Below are positions 23,618 through 31,448 of a DNA stretch of 31,886 nucleotides, one piece after another. The position numbers and the translations under genes are program-made. The stretch lies in the NCBI GenBank assembly GCA_046483075.1, contig JAWODV010000034.1, forward strand, positions 1 through 31,886, in the 5' to 3' direction. Position 1 is the first letter of the stretch; each line of letters opens with the position of its first letter. Source of the DNA: JASMTM01 sp046483075. Lineage in GTDB: Bacteria; Thermotogota; Thermotogae; Petrotogales; Kosmotogaceae. The notes below the pieces were generated by a model. The model had not been told where the DNA came from. It saw only the letters and a list, made by a program, of their open reading frames with translations, and did no database searches.

Positions 23618-24085
23618 CTATTTGCGTTCATATGTACCCACTAATTCTGCTTGATCAATGATGTGGTCTTTTATTACTTTGAGTAACTTCCTTTTACTTG
23701 AGCCTGGTTTTAAATCTAATTTAGTATCAAGAGCATATACCTTGAAATGATAGTGATGAACTCCGTGACCTTTTGGCGGACAGGGTCCCATATAGCCAAA
23801 ACCTTTTCCATCATTCTTTCCCTGTACAATATTAATGGGATATGTAACCTCTTTTGATGTTGGTATGCCCTCTGGTATGGTGTTTGTTGGTTCTATGTTC
23901 CATGCTACCCAGTGTACAAAAGTTTTCATTGGTGCGTCCGGGTCATCAACAATTATTGCTAGAGAAGAAATTCTTTCATCGATTCCTTCGATTTTTAATA
24001 ATGGGCTTACATCTTCTCCTTCACAGGTAAATTTAGTGTGAATAGCTTCACCTTCGCCAAAATCACTTTTGATAATTAATGCCAT
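23618..24085 (-). CDS. YbhB/YbcL-family PEBP-like protein
   Basis: A 155-residue phosphatidylethanolamine-binding-protein fold, also called Raf-kinase-inhibitor-like. Family blocks: TCEGEDVSPLL, AIIVDDPDAPMKTFVHWVAWNI (the ligand-pocket DPDAP and HW motifs), GYMGPCPPKGHGVHHYHFKVYAL, and a C-terminal DHIIDQAELVGTYER. The bacterial role is unclear. I chose ATG 24085, behind AAGGGGTGAT, over an upstream in-frame start that lies before that site. It is ended by the shared terminator at 23572. Confidence 0.92.
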   Translation of the reverse strand: MALIIKSDFGEGEAIHTKFTCEGEDVSPLLKIEGIDERISSLAIIVDDPDAPMKTFVHWVAWNIEPTNTIPEGIPTSKEVTYPINIVQGKNDGKGFGYMGPCPPKGHGVHHYHFKVYALDTKLDLKPGSSKRKLLKVIKDHIIDQAELVGTYERK

Positions 24086-24499
24086 AAAATCACCCCTTTT
24101 TAATGGCATCGATTATTTATGAATATATGATTATTCAATATCATGACAGATTTCTGTGCGGTATCGAATTTTGTTTTTTGTAGTGGAAGTAAGCAATTTC
24201 CAAAAAAACGGGAAACCTCTCTTGAAAAGCTTTTTTGGGTTCAGTGTAAACGAAAAACTAAGACCTGTGGAAATACCAAAAAGGTCGAGCTGATTGTAAT
24301 CAATGCTTTTTTAATTAAATTTTTATCGTTCATATACACCATTCTAACGTTGTGTCTATATTTTTTAAATATGAATTAATATAAGTGATAACACATTGTG
24401 GATAAAAAGTACCTAGCTTGTAATAGTACCAGGTATTTCGTGAATTTATCAACAGGATGTTCATTTGAATGACTCCCTGTTCAGTTCATAATATAAGGT
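24086..24499. other. Gap of about 410 bases with no convincing gene
   Basis: This stretch holds the PEBP ribosome-binding site and no supported gene. A 78-codon plus-strand ORF (24143-24379) lacks a ribosome-binding site and has no family-like pattern. A TGTGGATAA (24397-24405, DnaA-box-like) and a TTATCAACA (24446-24454, one mismatch) occur 40 bp apart, too few to claim an origin. Confidence 0.5.
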
Positions 24500-24622
24500 T
24501 TATTCAGCAGTGTCTTGATTCTTTCTTTCTTTGAAGGTAACTTCAAGAAGATTTAGTTCTTCATCAGTCAAAATCGTTTCTTCATTTTCGGGGATACATC
24601 TTCTGATTTTCTTTTCTTTCAT
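24500..24622 (-). CDS. 40-residue charged protein, small ORF
   Basis: An ORF of 40 residues, beginning MKEKKIRRCIPENEE and rich in Glu and Lys, with no membrane segment. It has a strong TAAGGAGGA site spaced 7-8 bases before the ATG, and an extended -10 promoter upstream (24655-24647). The combination supports a real gene despite its size. The single motif-like part is ILTDEELNLLEVTFKE, probably a helix. Function unknown; no type I toxin features, since it is hydrophilic. Confidence 0.6.
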   Translation of the reverse strand: MKEKKIRRCIPENEETILTDEELNLLEVTFKERKNQDTAE

Positions 24623-24625
24623 ATT

Positions 24626-24671
24626 AATTCCTCCTTATACACCTATATTATAACATTTATAAGGAGGAATT
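24626..24671. repeat. 14-bp perfect inverted repeat around the 40-residue ORF promoter
   Basis: AATTCCTCCTTATA (24626-24639) and TATAAGGAGGAATT (24658-24671) form a perfect 14-bp inverted repeat with an 18-bp spacer. Each arm carries a Shine-Dalgarno sequence pointing outwards. On the minus strand it serves the 40-residue ORF; on the plus strand it precedes a three-codon ORF, ATG CTA AAT TAA (24673-24684). Confidence 0.75.
24647..24655 (-). promoter_or_regulatory. Extended -10 promoter of the 40-residue ORF
   Basis: On the minus strand TGTTATAAT is a perfect TGnTATAAT element. It lies within the spacer of the 14-bp inverted repeat, and transcription would begin at about 24640, exactly at the edge of the downstream arm. 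Confidence 0.55.
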
Positions 24672-24704
24672 TATGCTAAATTAAAGTTAAATTTACCTAT
24701 TCAT

Positions 24705-24738
24705 AGATTAGGAAGCATAATGCTTCCTAATCTGTTTT
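24705..24738 (+). terminator. Long perfect inverted repeat, possible terminator
   Basis: Arms AGATTAGGAAGCAT (24705-24718) and ATGCTTCCTAATCT (24720-24733) form a 14-bp perfect palindrome with a 1-base centre. The plus strand continues GTTTTAACC, a weak T tail; the minus strand has none. It sits just past the end of the minus-strand membrane gene at 24771, so it may stop or process that transcript in the absence of a T tail, or it may be a protein-binding site. Confidence 0.45.
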
Positions 24739-24770
24739 AACCTGACATAGTTATCATTACAGACCAATTA

Positions 24771-25448
24771 TCACTCATTTTCTGGTGGTTCCGAAACCTT
24801 CTCTTCCTTTGATGGTTCAGAAGCTTTTGAATCTGAAATTTCTTGTCCTTCATAGTAAATGTAAGCATAAGCTATCCAGAATGTTATGAGAAAACTCGAA
24901 ATCAAACCGCCTATAACAGGAATCATTGCTATTAGAAAAGAAATTATCATAATAACAAAAATACTCCAAAAGTTATTTTGATCATAAACAAAGCTCTTGC
25001 TTTCTTTCAAAGCTTCTGTAACCGAAAGTCCTTTTTTTACAACAGCTGGTGCTGCAACGCTAAACGTAACTGCCAAAATTATACCTGGTATTACAAAAAA
25101 CATCGTCCCTAAAGCAACTAAAATAGATACCAAAATACTTACTACTATCAGTTGTAAAATAACTTTATTGACAATCTCCCAGCTACTTTGATATGATGTT
25201 TTACCCTTTTCCCTAATTTCCATCATCATTGAAACCATCCATCCGGTCATTATAGCTGAGACAAGCCACTGCAATAAATTTACCAGAAATATTGACCAGC
25301 CAAAATAAACATAAGTCACCGGTATTGCTGCATAAATTATTAGTCCAAATAATGCTGTAATCAAAGCTGGAGTGAACAAAATTGGTTTTTGTGGTAATAG
25401 TTCAACTGGAGAAGCCAACGTGCTCTTTAAATCAATTTTAGCCATCAT
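24771..25448 (-). CDS. Multi-span membrane protein, YciC/GDPD-membrane-domain-like
   Basis: A 225-residue protein with about five or six membrane segments (roughly 25-48, 50-75, 95-118, 120-140, 165-200). The IPGIILAVTFSVAAPAVVKKGLSVTEALKESKSF stretch, in the order IPGI-x-L then a proline, then ALKxSxxL/F, is typical of the GDPD/YciC-like membrane family, and the C-terminal tail is acidic (Ser/Glu/Pro-rich from about 205). The family has no settled function. A GGGGGGAT site precedes ATG 25448 (or 25445). It is followed by the palindrome at 24705. Confidence 0.75.
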   Translation of the reverse strand: MMAKIDLKSTLASPVELLPQKPILFTPALITALFGLIIYAAIPVTYVYFGWSIFLVNLLQWLVSAIMTGWMVSMMMEIREKGKTSYQSSWEIVNKVILQLIVVSILVSILVALGTMFFVIPGIILAVTFSVAAPAVVKKGLSVTEALKESKSFVYDQNNFWSIFVIMIISFLIAMIPVIGGLISSFLITFWIAYAYIYYEGQEISDSKASEPSKEEKVSEPPENE

Positions 25449-25692
25449 AATCCCCCCTAATATTTCATCAACACTTATAATATAACAAAAAAATGCTTTA
25501 TTAGGTCATAATAGGATTCACTATACACTTATTTCTTAAAGAATAGCATTAATATTTAATTATATTATATTTACCTTTTGTTTTATTTTATAAAATACGT
25601 AGATTTTCTGTATTCTGATGCTGTAGTATTTATATAAGCGTGGATAGAATTTTTATTTGCATTGTATTTGTTTCAAAAAAGAGGTAAAACAT

Positions 25693-26109
25693 ATGTTATT
25701 AAAAAGTGCAAGGATAAAATTGATTCCTGGTAATAGAAATGGTATATCTTTACCACTAGAATTTAAGATACTCAATAAATATGACAATATAATTGGTGCC
25801 ACATCTTTTGTAGAAACAGGAAAAAATATACCTGAATTTCAGATAATAATATTTGACGAACGAAACAGACATCATGGGATCGGCAGTGAAGTAATTAGAC
25901 TTATGATTGAATATGGCTTTGATACTCTTGATTATGAAGAAATTGAGCTTTATGTTTTCCCCTTTGAAAAAAATGCAATCAAAGCTTATTTGAAAAGTGG
26001 TTTTAGATTAAGAAGGGTAATAATGCAAAATCATTATAATGATGAACGATATAAAACAATAATGGCAATGGGTATAAATAAAAAAGAATATGAAAGAATG
26101 TCAATTTGA
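25693..26109 (+). CDS. GNAT-family acetyltransferase
   Basis: A 138-residue GNAT enzyme. Acetyl-CoA motif A is RNRHHGIGSEVIRLMIEYGF (about 56-75), with GIG in the phosphate loop. This is followed by IELYVFPFEKNAIKAYLKSGFR, the usual motif B with Asn and Tyr. It most resembles RimJ/RimL or spermidine-type N-acetyltransferases; the acceptor is unknown. ATG 25693 follows AAAGAGGT; an upstream in-frame start at 25657 lies ahead of that site. It is the first gene of the long plus-strand run, overlapping the MFS gene by 20 bases. Confidence 0.85.
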   Translation: MLLKSARIKLIPGNRNGISLPLEFKILNKYDNIIGATSFVETGKNIPEFQIIIFDERNRHHGIGSEVIRLMIEYGFDTLDYEEIELYVFPFEKNAIKAYLKSGFRLRRVIMQNHYNDERYKTIMAMGINKKEYERMSI

Positions 26110-27292
26110 AGGTGATTTGTTAGAAAAAAATGTAAAAATATATCCTTTTTTCAAGTTCTTCTTCAATATGTTGATCATCGGACCAATTCTCGTACCCTTC
26201 ATGTTGTTCAAGGGTTTGAATTATTCACAGATTCTACTTCTTCAATCAATATCAGCAATCTCCGTTTTTGTTTTTGAAGTACCTACTGGTACCATTGCAG
26301 ATAAATTTTCGAGAAAATTCTCTCTCTTTCTTTCGGGACTTTTTCCTGCTTTAGGATTAATTTTATATATTCTATTTGACTCGTTTTATATATTTGCAAT
26401 TGCTGAAATTTCTTTTGGGTTTGGTCTAACAATGATGAGTGGTGCTGATTCTGCCCTATTATATGAAAGCCTTATGAAACTAAAAAGAAAAAAAGAATAT
26501 CAAAGAGTTGAGGGAAAGTCATTGTCCTATATATTTATTGGTCAGGCCTTTGGTTCAATACTTAGTGGTGTTCTATATACATATAATCCCTTTCTTCCTT
26601 TCTGGATAAGTGTTATAAACATTCTGATTGCTTCAATGATTGCACTTGGTTTTGTTGATGTAGAACGCAAGAAAAGCAAACATCATTATGGAAAACATAT
26701 TTTAGAGAGTTTTGGAATAGCTACAAAAACTCCAAGAATTCTGTGGGCTGTTTGCTTTTCAGCAGTGATGGGCTTTGTTATCAGGATTGGATACTGGTTA
26801 TATCAACCATACTTTAAGGAAGTTAATCTTGATATTGTGTGGTATGGATTCGTTTTTTTCGGGTTCAATATAGTTGCAGCTTTTAGTTCTCAGGTACTTG
26901 CAAAAAGATTTGCCGATTCAAGGCCAAGAAAAGTTTTACTAACTCTTGGCTTATTGATGACAGCTAGTTTTCTTATTCCTTTGGTGATAATATCAAAGTG
27001 GGCTATTGCAATTATTGCTTTTCAGCAAATTGCTAGAGGATTATACAAACCAACAATGGGGTTTTATATTAATCACCAGGTGAAAGATGAGTATCGTGCG
27101 ACAGTAATTTCCACTGCCAGTTTAGTTGCAAATTTGAGTTTTGCGATACTTTCTCCTTTTATAGGAATGATGCTTGATACAAAAGGAACAATAAACACAT
27201 ACCTTTTAGTAGGTATAATAGCTGCAGCAGGTACATCAGGCGCATATATTTTGAGAAAACACCAAAAAGTTAGAGCACATAAATATTATTAA
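26090..27292 (+). CDS. Major facilitator superfamily transporter
   Basis: A 400-residue protein with about 12 membrane segments. The MFS motif A between helices 2 and 3 reads GTIADKFSRKFSL. A second weaker copy is in the middle (AKRFADSRPRKVLL). It is probably a drug or metabolite exporter; the substrate is not readable. The start is uncertain: ATG 26090 has no good ribosome-binding site, and the AAGGTGAT at about 26109-26116 has no ATG, GTG or TTG at proper distance in frame. It overlaps the GNAT gene, suggesting coupling. Confidence 0.85.
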   Translation: MKECQFEGDLLEKNVKIYPFFKFFFNMLIIGPILVPFMLFKGLNYSQILLLQSISAISVFVFEVPTGTIADKFSRKFSLFLSGLFPALGLILYILFDSFYIFAIAEISFGFGLTMMSGADSALLYESLMKLKRKKEYQRVEGKSLSYIFIGQAFGSILSGVLYTYNPFLPFWISVINILIASMIALGFVDVERKKSKHHYGKHILESFGIATKTPRILWAVCFSAVMGFVIRIGYWLYQPYFKEVNLDIVWYGFVFFGFNIVAAFSSQVLAKRFADSRPRKVLLTLGLLMTASFLIPLVIISKWAIAIIAFQQIARGLYKPTMGFYINHQVKDEYRATVISTASLVANLSFAILSPFIGMMLDTKGTINTYLLVGIIAAAGTSGAYILRKHQKVRAHKYY

Positions 27293-27309
27293 TAAAGGAG
27301 GTTATTGAA

Positions 27310-28227
27310 GTGAGTAACGTTTTTAAGTTAGTTTTTGCAATTGCTATAGCTGTTTTGTTGGTACTACAGGTTATAAATATGGCAATCGTATTTAATCTTT
27401 CGTCTAAGGTCAGCAATCTTGAGAGTACTATTAGTCTTAATAGAAACACGATTGGCAGTATTAATGCGGTTGTAAATGGTTTAAGAAATCAGTTTAACAG
27501 TTTAACTGATTTATTAAATGAACAATCATGGTTGCTTGATTGGGAATTTACTCTAGTAGATTTTACAGAAAATGATGTGACACTAAGAGGAAGATGGACC
27601 TTGTCAGAAGTTAGCAAAGATCAGAATCTTTACATATTATTACATCCAGTAAATAGCGAGATAGAAGAAAAGATACAGCTTAAAAAATTAACAGATGTGG
27701 CTTTTACAGCGAATCTAGTTTTGGACATGGAAACTGATTATGTTTATCAAATTTTTGCTGAAGATGACAATGGGTTTATTTCAAGTGAAGAATATAGTAT
27801 TCCAGCACATTATTATAAGGCACAAATTTTTTCTACAGATGTGGAATTCTTTATTAACAGGAAAAATGAACTTGAGTACCCTGAACTAAGGTTCAGTTTC
27901 AGAGTTTTCTCCAAGCCGTATTTTGAAGAACTTAGCATTGATACAGCGAAATTATTAATAAAGGAAAATGATGAAATAATTAACACAAAGTTTTTCACAG
28001 AACAAAGAACAGATGAAAGTAATAATACAGTGCTTCAAAGAATTTCTGGTGAAGCGTTTTACGCCTATTATTCGTTGATTGGACAAAGGAATTTGCAAAA
28101 TTTAGATTTCTTTTATGAGGTTACATATAGGAACGGTTTAAAGAAAACTGTCAAAATTAATACTGATAATGATAAATGGAATAGTATTATTAGACAGTAT
28201 GAAATGTACATTGCCAATCAAAATTAG
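27310..28227 (+). CDS. Membrane-anchored coiled-coil protein of unknown function
   Basis: A 305-residue protein with an N-terminal membrane helix (about 5-28), then a coiled coil (about 30-75) with heptad-like LSSKVSNLESTISLNRNTIG, then beta-rich domains. The first of these (about 78-155) resembles an Ig-like strand pattern (WEFTLVDFTENDVTLRGRWTL). No catalytic motif seen. It is probably on the outside of the cytoplasmic membrane. AAAGGAGGT lies before the GTG start. Its position between MFS and HAD genes does not suggest a role. Confidence 0.7.
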   Translation: MSNVFKLVFAIAIAVLLVLQVINMAIVFNLSSKVSNLESTISLNRNTIGSINAVVNGLRNQFNSLTDLLNEQSWLLDWEFTLVDFTENDVTLRGRWTLSEVSKDQNLYILLHPVNSEIEEKIQLKKLTDVAFTANLVLDMETDYVYQIFAEDDNGFISSEEYSIPAHYYKAQIFSTDVEFFINRKNELEYPELRFSFRVFSKPYFEELSIDTAKLLIKENDEIINTKFFTEQRTDESNNTVLQRISGEAFYAYYSLIGQRNLQNLDFFYEVTYRNGLKKTVKINTDNDKWNSIIRQYEMYIANQN

Positions 28228-28251
28228 AATTAAGATGAAGGAGTTGTAATT

Positions 28252-28878
28252 TTGATAAAAAATATCATATGGGATTTTGATGGAACGTTATGTAATACTT
28301 ATCCATCAATCGTTAAAGCAATTAGTGATACTTTAAAGGAATACAATGTCGAAGTCAGTGATGAAGAAATATTGAATCAATTAAAAATTACAATGGAAAA
28401 TGCTTTCCAGTATTTTTCTAATAAATTCTCTATTGAAACTGAATCACTGGTGAGTCGTTATTTAGCAAAAGAAAAACCACCTGAGGATAGACCATTATAT
28501 GATTATACAAAAGAGATTTGCGAAGAAATTTGTGAAAAAAGCGGAAGTAGCTTTATAGTAACTCACAGAGACAGAAAATCAACAATGGAGATACTTGATT
28601 ATTTCAATATTACTTCTCTTTTCAAAAAAATAATAACATCTGATGACGGATTTAAAAGAAAACCAGATCCTGAATCCTTTGTTTACCTTATAAGAGAATT
28701 TAATTTATCAACAAAGGAAACAATTGCAGTTGGTGATAGAGAGCTGGATATACATGCTGCAAAAAACTCAGGAATCATCAGTTGCTATTTTGATGAGTTT
28801 GGTTTTGAACCAAGCATAAATCCTGATATTATAATATCAACCTTCAAAGAATTACTTGAAATCATTAAAAATGATTAA
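28252..28878 (+). CDS. HAD-superfamily hydrolase, phosphoglycolate-phosphatase-like
   Basis: A 208-residue HAD phosphatase. Motif I DFDGTLCNT (9-17, nucleophile Asp plus acid/base Asp), motif II in SFIVTHRDR, motif III RKPDPESF and motif IV VGDRELDIHAA are all intact. The helical cap lies between motifs I and II. Such enzymes dephosphorylate small phosphate esters; the substrate is not readable. The start is TTG 28252 with AAGGAGTTG upstream. Confidence 0.9.
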   Translation: MIKNIIWDFDGTLCNTYPSIVKAISDTLKEYNVEVSDEEILNQLKITMENAFQYFSNKFSIETESLVSRYLAKEKPPEDRPLYDYTKEICEEICEKSGSSFIVTHRDRKSTMEILDYFNITSLFKKIITSDDGFKRKPDPESFVYLIREFNLSTKETIAVGDRELDIHAAKNSGIISCYFDEFGFEPSINPDIIISTFKELLEIIKND

Positions 28879-28896
28879 AAGTGGCTGGTGTTTGAT

Positions 28897-29484
28897 ATGA
28901 AATTAGAGAAACTGTTACCTGAAAATGCCCTGAAGGGTACAGGATTAATAGCAAAAATTGGCGAACATTATGTTTTCTTAACTTCAGGAAAAAAACACAA
29001 AACCACAGAAGGGGAAAAGTTCTTTTTCGGTGTGGGGGGGCATATTGAAAAAGACGAAACCTTTATCGAAGCAGTCAAGAGAGAATCTCTGGAAGAGATA
29101 GGATCAGAAATTCACTTACTGGACAGTGATGTGACTTTTCATATAAATGTTGACAAAAGAATAATGCGGATTAATCTATCTGATACTCTTCACCCATATA
29201 TGATTTACGAAATGAAAAATGAAGGATTAAACACAATTTATTATGTAACCATATATAAAGCCGAGATTCTTTCAAGACCATTTATTAACGATCATGATGA
29301 AATCAGCGCTATAATTGGCCTAAAAAAAGAGCAAATACAGATGTATCATGACCAAAAACCAACGGTTGAAAAGATGCTGTTGGATGGAGGAAAAATATTT
29401 GATGGACATCTCAATGAAAAAACCAATCTATTTCCGATAGGTACACCATATGCTTATGGGATGTTGTTGAAAAGAATCAAATAA
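28897..29484 (+). CDS. NUDIX hydrolase
   Basis: A 195-residue NUDIX protein. The box GHIEKDETFIEAVKRESLEE, followed by IG, fits G-x5-E-x7-R-E-x2-E-E-x-G. These enzymes cleave nucleoside diphosphates linked to X with Mg. The C-terminal part (about 150-195) is an unusual extension. ATG 28897 is preferred because GGTG lies at 28887-28890; GTG 28888 is inside that site. It follows the HAD gene by 18 bp and precedes the ABC ATPase by 20. Confidence 0.88.
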   Translation: MKLEKLLPENALKGTGLIAKIGEHYVFLTSGKKHKTTEGEKFFFGVGGHIEKDETFIEAVKRESLEEIGSEIHLLDSDVTFHINVDKRIMRINLSDTLHPYMIYEMKNEGLNTIYYVTIYKAEILSRPFINDHDEISAIIGLKKEQIQMYHDQKPTVEKMLLDGGKIFDGHLNEKTNLFPIGTPYAYGMLLKRIK

Positions 29485-29504
29485 AGTATTGGGAGTGAAA
29501 GACA

Positions 29505-30254
29505 ATGGTAAATGTCATAGACGTGCATAAAACGTTTAAATCAAGAAAAAGAACCGTAAAAGCCGTTGATGGAGCTAACTTTACAGCTAAACCAGGCAGA
29601 GTGTTTGGTTTGTTGGGTCCAAACGGTGCTGGAAAGACAACAACTTTAAGAATGATATCAACACTATTAAAACCCGACAAAGGTAAGGTTAAGGTTTTTG
29701 GGTTTGATACAGTAAAAAATCCCACTGATGTCAGAAAACGTATAGGATTTTTAACAAGTGATATGAAACTTTCTGGGAATCTCTCTCCAAGGGAGCTACT
29801 TTATTTTTTTGCTGAACTCAGCAAGGTGCCAAGAAAAATTGCAAAAGAAAAAATAGAAGAACTTGCAGGTTACCTGGATATGGAAAGCTTTTTAGACGAA
29901 ACAGTTAAAAAGCTATCAACAGGAATGAAGCAAAAAGCTGCATTAGCTGTTAGTCTAATACATGATCCAGAAGTAATAGTTTTTGACGAACCAACGAATG
30001 GACTGGACATTTTGACTGCAAGAACAGTAACGGAATTCATAAAAGATTTCAGAGACCAGAATAAAACCGTGATAATTTCTACTCATGTTATGTCAGTTGC
30101 TGAAAAACTGTGTGATGATGTTGCAATTATTCTCGAAGGAAAACTCGTTGAAAATGACGACATAACCAGTCTTTACAGCAAATACGGGACAGACGATCTT
30201 GAGGAAGTATTTTTTAAAGTTGCAGAGTCACAGGGAGTGATTGAAGATGTTTAA
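29505..30254 (+). CDS. ABC transporter ATPase, NatA-like
   Basis: A 249-residue ATPase: Walker A GPNGAGKTT (38-46), signature LSTGMKQK (137-144), Walker B VIVFDE (157-162), H-loop STHVMS (His194). The order and the C-terminal EGKLVENDD segment are typical of ABC-2 exporters such as NatA (Na+ export). It works with the permease encoded next, overlapping by 8 bases. GGGAGTGA is the ribosome-binding site. Confidence 0.92.
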   Translation: MVNVIDVHKTFKSRKRTVKAVDGANFTAKPGRVFGLLGPNGAGKTTTLRMISTLLKPDKGKVKVFGFDTVKNPTDVRKRIGFLTSDMKLSGNLSPRELLYFFAELSKVPRKIAKEKIEELAGYLDMESFLDETVKKLSTGMKQKAALAVSLIHDPEVIVFDEPTNGLDILTARTVTEFIKDFRDQNKTVIISTHVMSVAEKLCDDVAIILEGKLVENDDITSLYSKYGTDDLEEVFFKVAESQGVIEDV

Positions 30255-31434
30255 GGATGCTTTGATCATTTTCAAAAAGGAATTGAAGAATCTTTTTAAG
30301 GATTTCAGAACAGTCTTTGCTATCTTTATCCTTCCGATGATATTAATGCCTGCTATATTTATTGCTATTGGATACACCACAACAGCGCAGCAAAAAGAGG
30401 CAGTACAGACGGTTTATAATATAAAATTCGTCAACCTAGATGATGAGAAATTTAAAGATATCTTATCCAATTTTCTCGATTTTAACGTAGTAGAAGGAAA
30501 AGCTACTAAAGAAAATATTCAAAATTCAGATAACCTTATTATGGTCGAATTTCCTGAAAATACAACGGATAGTTCAAATATACATGTTTCAATATTATAC
30601 AACTCACTGTCAAATAAATCTTCATTTGCGGCTAATGCAGTAAGAAATGCATTAAATACTTATGAGAACGAACTTGCAAATATTAAACTCGAAAAACATG
30701 GATTAACACGTGAAGAGCTTGATTTGATAACTGTTAACCAGATCGATGTTGCGCCAGAAGAATCTCAGGGGACCGATTTCCTGGCTCAGATGATTCCATA
30801 CTTTATATTAATTTACATAATGGCAGGTTCTATGAATATTGGGCTGGATACAACAGCCGGAGAAAAAGAAAGAGGGTCACTTTCTTCCATACTGGTTAAT
30901 CAGGTCTCAAGAACTTCAATTGCTACGGGCAAGGTACTCTATGTAATGACTGCTGGCATATTGAACAGTATAATGACATTTATAGGGTTGATTGTTGCAT
31001 TTTCGTTTATGTTTAGACTTGCATCAGATGGTGGCGGCATACCAGAAATGAATCTGGCTGTACTTACTCCCAGTAGACTTTTAGGTTTGTTAATAGCCAT
31101 GATTACTGTTGCAGGATTGGCTTCATCAATAATGGTTCTTCTGGGAAGTCTGGCAAGAAATATGAAGGAAGGTGGTGGTTATATAATGCCTTTCTATATT
31201 CTCGTTATTATAATGGGTGTTGCGACCATGCAAATGGAAGCTTCAAGTAATCTTGGAATGTATTTAATACCCTTTATCAACAGTGTATTTGTTATGAAGG
31301 ATTTCATAACTGCTCAGATTTCAACAGTGAAATTCTTATTAATGCTTGTTTCTAACGCTGCAGTGATAACATTAATGATATTTGGAATAGCAAGACTGTA
31401 CAACTCAGAAAAAATACTGGAAAGTACCGAATAA
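30247..31434 (+). CDS. ABC-2 exporter permease, NatB-like
   Basis: A 395-residue permease with the ABC-2 layout: an N-terminal membrane helix (about 21-45) preceded by FKKELKNLFKDFRTV, a large extracytoplasmic domain (about 48-175), then about five helices from 175 to 390. The TAGEKERGSLSSILVNQVSR stretch between the second and third helices is the signature of NatB-like permeases. ATG 30247 follows GGGAGTGA; TTG 30241 is less likely. With NatA it may expel Na+ or a lipid or peptide. Confidence 0.9.
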   Translation: MFKDALIIFKKELKNLFKDFRTVFAIFILPMILMPAIFIAIGYTTTAQQKEAVQTVYNIKFVNLDDEKFKDILSNFLDFNVVEGKATKENIQNSDNLIMVEFPENTTDSSNIHVSILYNSLSNKSSFAANAVRNALNTYENELANIKLEKHGLTREELDLITVNQIDVAPEESQGTDFLAQMIPYFILIYIMAGSMNIGLDTTAGEKERGSLSSILVNQVSRTSIATGKVLYVMTAGILNSIMTFIGLIVAFSFMFRLASDGGGIPEMNLAVLTPSRLLGLLIAMITVAGLASSIMVLLGSLARNMKEGGGYIMPFYILVIIMGVATMQMEASSNLGMYLIPFINSVFVMKDFITAQISTVKFLLMLVSNAAVITLMIFGIARLYNSEKILESTE

Positions 31435-31448
31435 GAAAGGTCATTTGT

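Noticed and set aside
24143..24379. 78-codon plus-strand ORF with several Cys residues
   Set aside because: No ribosome-binding site before the ATG and no family-like pattern; the composition looks like chance reading of an AT-rich gap.
24390..24460. Two DnaA-box-like 9-mers (TGTGGATAA and TTATCAACA)
   Set aside because: Only two, one with a mismatch, and no dnaA, dnaN or gidA-type genes nearby. Too weak for a replication origin.
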